This document shows positions 62,093 to 64,000 of a DNA stretch of 64,000 nt, one piece after another. The notes beneath the pieces are model-generated. The model had not been told where the DNA came from. It worked only from the letters and a program-made list of their open reading frames with translations, and made no database searches. Source of the stretch: Sipunculus nudus (Eukaryota > Annelida > Sipuncula > Golfingiida > Sipunculidae); the NCBI GenBank assembly GCA_026874595.1, contig CM049310.1, forward strand, positions 684,001 through 748,000. The letters are read 5' to 3'. How positions within the stretch are numbered: position 1 is the first letter of the stretch; every line of letters begins with the position of its first letter. The position numbers were made by a program, and so were the translations under genes.

Positions 62093-63761
62093 TTTGTTAA
62101 TATTATTATTATTATTATTATTATGTTTTCTTATATTTTCAACAGAACCAAAACATGATTTGGTTTATGGATTACTCAGACCATATTTAGGTATGTATAA
62201 TAATGGGATTAAGATCTTCTCATGTAATTTGTAATGTTTTTGCATAACATTTCGAGTGATTTAAACCAAGGGGTTTGTCATTTGATTAAATACAGACTAA
62301 GTGAACAACAGTAAAATTTACATGAAAGCGTTAGCCGGTGAAACAGTTTACATTTACAGAAAATACTCTTTAATATGAACTAACAGTCGAGAATCTTCTC
62401 ACCGGAAGTGGATTGCGATGGGGACGCATGCGCAAACTTCTAACCAGTGCCTTCCATTTTGGAATCCTTCAGTCATATGCTCCGGTATTTGCAGACAGCG
62501 TCAGGATTACGGTCGTAAGTATACATATCCTGGACTTTTTTTCGAGTGGCTGATCGATATAGACTAAGTTTGATGGAGAGTGATAAGTTATTAATGATTT
62601 AGAGCACCGTAACAACATCCAAGAGTTTTTTCTGTTACTTTGCATGCATTATATTTCTTTTAGGGTAATTTTAGACAACTGATAGAAAAAAGCCCAAGAA
62701 TCAATGTCAATGAACACATGCACCTGCTTAGCCTTGACAATGTTCTAAAATGCGCGGTGGGTTACCAGGGTAACGACATTCAGACAACCGGGTGAGTTGC
62801 CATTATTTGATCAGCTGATGAAGAAATCCCATGTTGATATGCGGGATAAATTCTTACTCTATCATCGTAAAACTTTATAGTTTCCATATTGATTTATATT
62901 TCTTTAACTGCCTAAAGTTGCCTCGTTTTAGACCTGAAATGGGAACAACCGTCCGAGTTGCTCTCGTCATTTTTACAGCAGTTACAATGAAGCTTTTAAA
63001 GTGAAATGACTCATCTTTCATTACAAAATTCTTGTGCTCATTTAGCTCTTGTCATTCACAATTGATAATTTTTATTGACAGTATTCTCAGCTTGCATACC
63101 AAAGTCAATTTGTTTCTCAGTTTATAAACTAGTGCTTCAAAGACCCCCAGAGTATTGTCATTAATTATAAAAATGTAACACAATAGATTGCTTTAAGTTG
63201 TTTGACGTTATCTGATAGACGACCATGGTTTCTTAATTCTTACATGTATGTTTTCTTCTTTGTCCTCTAAGGAAGGTACATTTTTATCTCGGATGGGTCA
63301 GGGAAATTAAAGTCATGTACCTGGAGAGATACAACAATCCTCTCATGTACTATGACTTCATCTTCTTCTACTTGACCTCCAAGGGAAGACGGTTCAAAGA
63401 ATTAGCGAGCAGACTGCATAACTTTTCTATGAATGTAATTAAGCAGCGACGAGAGCATAAGGTATGTCTTATTTCTTAATTAAAAATCACCTATATTTTT
63501 ATTAAGACATGGGAGTTGCTTTCAAGCATGACCAATTCTTACTGGAGGACTGGAGTACACCATATGTTATCGACTGTTGAATAATATTTAGAAATAAAAT
63601 GGTTCCATTATTTTCAATCACAATTTAGATTAAGGCATCTAAATAAAATCGACTTCAATCTGTCACACATACATTACAAATAATCTATCTTTCAGATAAT
63701 GGACACTGGAAACGAAGAAAAGAAATATTTGGACTTCGTTGATGTTCTCCTGGAAGCCAAG
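19623..63761 (+). CDS. CYP4: Cytochrome P450, CYP4-type (5' part, 7 exons, 3' incomplete)
   Basis: Joined coding exons: 19623-19805, 61694-61838, 62146-62190, 62387-62514, 62664-62791, 63272-63461, 63696-63761. They give 295 codons in one uninterrupted frame, every intron with GT..AG ends. The product is a membrane-anchored haem monooxygenase; CYP4 enzymes typically hydroxylate fatty acids or other lipids at the ER with electrons from P450 reductase. Seen here: N-terminal membrane segment (residues ~15-38), proline hinge LPGPPG (47-52), helix C WxxxR (W136, R140) that contacts the haem, and CYP4-like spacing through the E/F/G region. Family proteins are about 500 residues, so the oxygen-binding I helix, ExxR and the Cys haem loop must be encoded beyond 64000. 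Substrate cannot be read. Intron 1 is 41,888 bp and full of transposons; introns 2-6 are 149-480 bp. Confidence 0.93.
20264..20663 (+). repeat. 200-bp tandem duplication in the LINE 1 5' region
   Basis: Two head-to-tail copies with a period of exactly 200 bp (20264-20463, 20464-20663), differing by about three bases. They lie in the leader of LINE 1, upstream of ORF2. Confidence 0.95.
22468..22683 (-). mobile_element. 216-bp insertion in LINE 1 (LINE/SINE 3' end)
   Basis: Flanked by a 14-bp duplication, T8-ATCTAA (22454-22467 and 22684-22697), and interrupts the ORF2 frame of LINE 1. On the - strand it ends in aataaatttctattcaattc followed by caatt repeats, like the 3' end of CR1/L2-type LINEs. 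It is too short to code. Confidence 0.75.
24020..24063. repeat. (AT)n microsatellite in LINE 1
   Basis: AT dinucleotide run inside the decayed ORF2. Confidence 0.9.
25339..25868. other. Unassigned intron sequence with GC-rich patch
   Basis: No gene is recognised. 25600-25795 is unusually GC-rich. A bulged hairpin, CAGGTC-GC-TGTAGTT against AACTACAGACCTG, lies at 25583-25612. Confidence 0.45.
26278..28050 (+). repeat. 341-bp tandem array with 685-bp dimer structure
   Basis: The landmark gagaccttaaa recurs at 26278, 26625, 26966, 27310, 27650 and 27991 (steps of 347, 341, 344, 340, 341). Units at 26625 and 27310 share variants (catatgtaaacaggg, ccggaaaaccc), and those at 26966 and 27650 share another set (catctgttaacaggg, gcagggaggtcc). 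The array is therefore a repeated dimer of about 685 bp. More diverged units continue at 33510-33927 and 38319-39300. Confidence 0.88.
28061..28629 (+). pseudogene. LINE 2 ORF1, C-terminal part
   Basis: Encodes VENLFDQLDHQQQYSRRTCV at the truncation point. After a short frame disturbance (28168-28205) comes DRSHRVGPPNGDGKQRPIHV and then RYVFINEDLTKTRQDMF and DCWTSDGNIIIRD. These are the RNA-binding RRM and C-terminal blocks of L1/Tx1 ORF1 proteins, which coat LINE RNA. The N-terminal coiled-coil part is lost by 5' truncation. Confidence 0.82.
28630..29224 (+). other. LINE 2 region between ORF1 and ORF2
   Basis: No family resemblance in any frame; probably the inter-ORF spacer of LINE 2. Confidence 0.5.
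29225..32943 (+). pseudogene. LINE 2 ORF2: endonuclease-reverse transcriptase, broken
   Basis: Endonuclease: FNFQVNSLNVRGM, VTFLQETHS, ILVNIYMPTKD and GRDFNIIL (usually GGDFN). RT: FKPGKSPGLDGFTSEFY (30640), NWRPISLL, QTGFVPGRYIGENV, ILVDLEKAFDTLEWDF (31030) and GVRQGCPLSP (31195). The catalytic block reads LVDDTT where FADD or YADD is usual. The C-terminal domain continues to 32943. There are several frameshifts (near 30205, 30775, 31090-31190, 31340) and stops, so it is inactive. Confidence 0.87.
33928..38306 (+). mobile_element. L1/Tx1-like LINE 3 (young, 5' truncated, TSD-flanked)
   Basis: The 12-bp target duplication CCATATTCTTTT lies at 33916-33927 and 38307-38318 and is perfect. A 20-nt A tail precedes the right copy. 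The element starts without ORF1, so it is 5' truncated or of a form lacking it. It contains a nearly intact ORF2 and a TG-rich 3' UTR. It is inserted in the same HINE-like element as LINE 2, about 0.4 kb of array away. Confidence 0.93.
34132..37902 (+). pseudogene. LINE 3 ORF2, near-intact (two in-frame stops)
   Basis: A single frame runs from 34132 to 37902, about 1,256 codons, interrupted only by TGA at 34831-34833 and TAA at 36082-36084; the first in-frame ATG is 34234. Endonuclease: LLTLNVRGLNN, IIFLQETYG, ILINVYAPNA, GGDMNCIL, and SDHNPVI after the first stop. RT: ANKSPGNDGICSEFY, NWRPISLLNVDYKIG, LALDFEKAFDSLEW, GVRQGDPLSPYLF after the second stop, and FADD at 36268-36279. A C-terminal CTFCRKEIETAEHLYWSCDC segment is the zinc-knuckle-like end. 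The encoded protein would copy LINE RNA at nicked target DNA. Low decay means recent insertion. Confidence 0.93.
39508..39534. other. Junction between HINE-like copy 3 and TIR element
   Basis: AT-rich short spacer. Confidence 0.4.
39535..41114. mobile_element. Non-autonomous TIR DNA transposon (~1.58 kb)
   Basis: The left end GCCGCACACAAAGCGGAC and the reverse complement of the right end GCCCGCACACAGAGCGGACC are imperfect terminal inverted repeats, each followed by runs of ccgga/gatcc words. GC-rich ends surround an AT-rich interior with no transposase. It includes a (TATG)n tract near 41000. Superfamily not identified. Confidence 0.65.
41190..42050 (+). pseudogene. CR1/L2-type LINE, 3' end of ORF2
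   Basis: Encodes MARNLGFRLDLNM, then TSQLDYCNALYINLPKFKLK, LQRVQNTAARLICK, LKMLHWLPVKYR and FKALHGLAPIYI. After a frameshift (near 41750) come VPRTKTKTVGYRSFRYAAP and LWKNLPVHLRL. This is the C-terminal region after the RT palm in CR1/L2-type elements. The palm and endonuclease are absent (5' truncation). The end at about 42040 reads gcgctatataaaa plus an A-rich tail, usual for these LINEs. Confidence 0.85.
42060..42790. repeat. G-rich duplicated segment
   Basis: 42158-42440 and 42484-42725 are two diverged direct copies, sharing ttattggttttattttgggg, ccttagtggtcacgtagcc and agtaactttcc. Long G runs lie at 42150, 42450, 42475 and 42620. Confidence 0.8.
42930..43035. repeat. CT-rich short tandem repeat
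   Basis: Three to four units of ctctctcttttagtatatct followed by a T run, at the 3' edge of the antisense LINE. Confidence 0.85.
43060..45172 (-). pseudogene. Jockey-type LINE ORF2 remnant
   Basis: On the - strand: end of the endonuclease VREDVSSDHLPIHVNLNW (near 45050), linker VDPDDFDTVSRQQIDN (44890), RT blocks TMIPKPGKSTEM (44090), LGKLFEKIIKNRI (44030) and GIRSGKSTVDQL (43930). Then come LATFLDVEKAFDAVW (43850, catalytic Asp), QFADDIPIW (near 43625, FADD) and the C-terminal LYKQWIRPIGIYGS (43170). Frameshifts and stops throughout. Upstream endonuclease sequence is replaced by the minisatellite starting at 45180. Confidence 0.85.
45180..46733. repeat. 38-bp minisatellite, ~41 copies, with trimer higher-order repeat
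   Basis: The unit is ccaaggcagctaggcaccca followed by gactgaagatataatatg. In the middle (about 45590-46250) the unit endings cycle regularly through 'gaaaatataatatg', 'gaagatataatatg' and 'gaagataaaatatt', giving a 114-bp trimer repeated about six times. The flanking thirds lack this order. Open frames through it are a by-product of the period. Confidence 0.97.
46734..47155. other. Unassigned
   Basis: No gene or strong repeat is recognised between the minisatellite and repeat E. Confidence 0.4.
47156..48385 (-). repeat. Dispersed repeat E, copy without LTR (empty site)
   Basis: Reverse complement of 53035-53703 joined to 54612-55075. The LTR present in the other copy is absent here: the sequence passes through an AT tract (47693-47728) at the corresponding place. 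47195-47365 is an extra segment missing from the other copy. The edges are where similarity ends. Confidence 0.88.
48386..49680. other. Unassigned AT-rich intron sequence with hairpins
   Basis: No gene is recognised. A 16-bp perfect inverted repeat (TTGTTTCCTGGTGGGT / its complement) with a 22-nt loop lies at 49136-49189. A second hairpin, GGGGG-ctgta-CCCCC (49218-49232), follows, flanked by aaga and gaaa. Confidence 0.6.
49681..51830 (-). pseudogene. CR1/Jockey-group LINE ORF2 remnant with 3' tail
   Basis: On the - strand: linker FNQYFSRIGESLAKRI (near 51760), KITPIYKGKGKCSEMTNYRP (51480), PHVAKLLEKIVKDQI, HAYLPNKSTSSALHTF, FDTINHPILIYKL (51200), GVPQGTVL (51070), a C-terminal IQPHIDYAISGWGK (50590) and GPSVWNTLPYEIRS (50240). 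The 3' end is a TTTA-type tail, seen as tttatttattt on the + strand at 49685-49715. The FADD block is not cleanly readable because of frame breaks. The endonuclease is absent (5' truncated). Confidence 0.85.
51831..53034. other. Unassigned AT-rich intron sequence
   Basis: No gene or repeat is recognised. Confidence 0.4.
53704..54611 (+). mobile_element. Solo LTR of Gmr1-like Gypsy element
   Basis: Aligns with the LTR at 2739-3564 (opposite strand) from ggtgtctcttttattg to the attagg..ccgta end. Contains TATAAATA near 53993 and AATAAA near 54462. No internal gag/pol is adjacent, and the flanks are two halves of one repeat, so this is a solo LTR, the usual product of LTR-LTR recombination. U3 carries a 49-bp-period duplication (53779-53815, 53828-53863; agacacagcgctcg in both) that is single in the other LTRs. 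Confidence 0.9.
54612..54641. repeat. (TA)n tract at LTR end
   Basis: Pure TA run between the solo LTR end and the second half of repeat E. Confidence 0.9.
54900..55650. other. CpG-rich patch
   Basis: Dense CG dinucleotides in an otherwise CpG-poor window. The first part belongs to repeat E. From 55076 on, words such as ccgtacgg, gcggtgaccgcagcg and gtgaccgagg recur, with a ~75-bp direct duplication around 55520-55645. No coding frame is recognised. Confidence 0.6.
55651..56179. other. Unassigned intron sequence
   Basis: No gene is recognised; includes a poly-G run near 56058. Confidence 0.4.
56889..57456 (+). mobile_element. Small non-autonomous DNA transposon G, copy B
   Basis: 568 bp flanked by a perfect 9-bp duplication GGCAACTCG (56880-56888 and 57457-57465), inside the LINE. 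The ends read TAGCCGTGACAACCC and, inverted, TAGCGTCATATCGACCC, imperfect terminal inverted repeats. Homologous to copy A at 19815-25338. 9-bp duplications fit Mutator-like transposition; no transposase is present. Confidence 0.88.
57675..57949. mobile_element. 275-bp MITE with 21-bp perfect TIRs
   Basis: The left end contains ATAAAAGGTATGGTTCTCA and the right end its exact complement; the pairing covers 57675-57695 and 57929-57949. The interior has poly-C and cccgcat words. It interrupts the C-terminal part of the CR1/L2-type LINE. Confidence 0.9.
58185..61165. mobile_element. Fold-back-like element with inverted arms of ~165-bp repeats
   Basis: Arms 58185-58510 and 60575-61165 are inverted relative to each other: the left arm has aactaaccatg near 58220 and 58389, the right arm has catggttagtt at about 61095 and 60930 with aaacctagg-type words near 60594, 60731, 60891 and 61055. 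Both arms have aatggcggcc or its complement. Each arm is itself tandemly repeated at about 158-169 bp. The interior 58511-60574 has no transposase. Confidence 0.7.
59164..59532 (+). CDS. Unrecognised 122-residue open frame
   Basis: The longest open frame inside the fold-back-like element. The protein is Ile/Asn/Tyr-rich, with a compositionally normal middle (SSWLRISNLRYHDAF, DYDWTMISIDTKSG). No family is recognised, and there is no splice-site context or second exon. It could be an exon carried by the element or a chance opening. Confidence 0.25.
   Translation: MLHANLINLLFINENLKKNNLYLNSSSWLRISNLRYHDAFHYIFQGQKFQLTRIFDRSKKIIINVCIHCDYDWTMISIDTKSGSHGIWRYKVVLNNYPIFTSVLAWHYNTSHSKHPAYLIVI
61166..61693 (+). 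other. 3' end of CYP4 intron 1
   Basis: Unassigned sequence leading to the exon 2 acceptor (cattttag, ending at 61693). Confidence 0.6.
61694..61838 (+). CDS. CYP4: CYP4 exon 2
   Basis: Follows an acceptor ending ttttag and starts in phase 0. It encodes residues 62-109, including KYGTLIRMKYGP and VSDPEGMQAIL, the beta-1 region of CYP4 proteins. The donor is G|GTAAGT (phase 1). The last 35 exon bases and the donor are duplicated in tandem 40 bp downstream. Confidence 0.92.
61804..61882 (+). repeat. 40-bp tandem duplication across exon 2 end and donor
   Basis: 61804-61842 and 61844-61882 match over 39 bases with one difference (period 40). The first copy has donor GGTAAGT and joins exon 3 in frame; the second has GGTAATG, a weaker donor. 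Confidence 0.95.
62043..62124. repeat. (TTA)n microsatellite in CYP4 intron 2
   Basis: Two blocks of TTA/ATT units 22 bp upstream of the exon 3 acceptor. Confidence 0.95.
62146..62190 (+). CDS. CYP4: CYP4 exon 3 (45 nt)
   Basis: Micro-exon between ttttcaacag and G|GTATGT, phase 1 at both ends. It encodes EPKHDLVYGLLRPYL (residues 110-124), the segment before helix C. Confidence 0.9.
   Translation, partial: NQNMIWFMDYSDHI
62387..62514 (+). CDS. CYP4: CYP4 exon 4: helix C WxxxR
   Basis: Encodes residues 125-167 with LLTGSGLRWGRMRKLL and TSAFHFGIL. W136 and R140 form the WxxxR motif. Acceptor aactaacag, donor GTC|GTAAGT, ending in phase 0. Confidence 0.93.
62664..62791 (+). CDS. CYP4: CYP4 exon 5
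   Basis: Acceptor atttcttttag, donor GG|GTGAGT ending in phase 2. Encodes residues 168-209: GNFRQLIEK, then HMHLLSLDNVLKCAVGYQG, the helix D/E region of CYP4 proteins. Confidence 0.92.
63272..63461 (+). CDS. CYP4: CYP4 exon 6
   Basis: Acceptor gtcctctaag, donor AAG|GTATGT. Encodes residues 210-273, with PLMYYDFIFFYLTSKGRRF and a C-terminal NVIKQRREHK, matching the F-G region and helix G of CYP4 enzymes. Confidence 0.92.
63696..63761 (+). CDS. CYP4: CYP4 exon 7
   Basis: Acceptor tatctttcag, donor AAG|GTAGAG. Encodes 22 residues including KYLDFVDVLLEAK, the segment just before the I helix. In CYP4 genes the next exon carries the oxygen-binding AGxDT region; it is not in the window. Confidence 0.88.
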
Positions 63762-64000
63762 GTAGAGTAGTATTCATTATGCCTCCTCGGCGGTTAATGC
63801 ATCGTGAACAAAGGTAAGTGCAGGTGCAGTAAACACAATGTCGGTGTGAGTACCTTGTATTCAGTTTACATTATATGGCGGTCTCTTTTGAAAGACTCAC
63901 AAAGGTATGTAAGAAATATAAAGCCTTACTCAAAGATGAGTCGCACGTGTCAGACTGTATATAACTCTTGACGCTTGAGAGTAATAAACACATTAAACCG
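63762..64000 (+). other. Start of CYP4 intron 7 (continues out of window)
   Basis: Begins GTAGAG. No further CYP4 exon is visible before the window ends. Confidence 0.6.

Noticed and set aside
61958-62158. 66-codon poly-Ile frame
   Set aside because: Translation of the (TTA)n microsatellite in CYP4 intron 2 running into exon 3 out of frame.
63762-64000. Possible eighth CYP4 exon with the I-helix motif
   Set aside because: No acceptor followed by an AGxDT-like frame is visible before the window ends.

Overview
This is an AT-rich animal nuclear sequence. It contains one recognisable host gene, and nearly everything else is transposable elements and tandem repeats. The host gene is a cytochrome P450 of the CYP4 type on the + strand. 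Seven coding exons (19623 to 63761, 295 codons) can be joined in one frame with consensus splice sites, and the 3' part lies beyond the window. The repeat families (Helentron-like elements with CTCAGCTGAG ends, CYP4 gene structure, Tx1/L1, CR1/Jockey and Gmr1-like elements) suggest a lophotrochozoan, most likely a bivalve mollusc. That assignment is inference, and no species is claimed.

Region 1-16 kb, upstream of the gene: two copies of a Helentron-like (HINE) repeat lie at 1-2036 and 10542-13080. Between them is a decayed Ty3/Gypsy provirus on the - strand, with LTR 2739-3564, pol 3680-6205 and gag 9851-10411. It is split by an inserted element at 6206-9845. The pol order is integrase, then reverse transcriptase, then RNase H, the order known for Gmr1-like elements and opposite to ordinary Gypsy. 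A fragment of the same LTR (13380-13598) abuts an antisense L1-like endonuclease fragment (13599-14700).

Region 16-19.6 kb, just upstream of CYP4: a short telomere-like insertion, a dispersed element whose internal GT-rich minisatellite has expanded to about 0.9 kb in one copy, and a 0.2-kb tandem duplication.

Region 19.6-61.7 kb is intron 1 of CYP4 (41,888 bp), a layered stack of insertions. A small element with 9-bp target duplications in its other copy sits within 10 bp of the exon 1 donor, and an L1-like LINE is inserted in it. A HINE-like element with 341-bp internal repeats (25869-39507) was later hit by two L1-like LINEs. Both carry clear target-site duplications, and one has an ORF2 broken by only two stop codons. 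Further along are a TIR element, CR1/Jockey-type LINE fragments, a 38-bp minisatellite with a trimer higher-order repeat, and two inverted copies of one repeat. One of those copies holds a solo LTR of the Gmr1-like family and the other is the matching empty site. A CpG-rich patch, small MITEs inside a LINE, and a fold-back element complete the intron.

Region 61.7-64 kb: CYP4 exons 2-7, closely spaced, with short introns.

No RNA gene, CRISPR array or operon-like cluster is supported. The most informative content is the insertion stratigraphy inside CYP4 intron 1, the Gmr1-like pol order, and the empty/filled LTR site pair.
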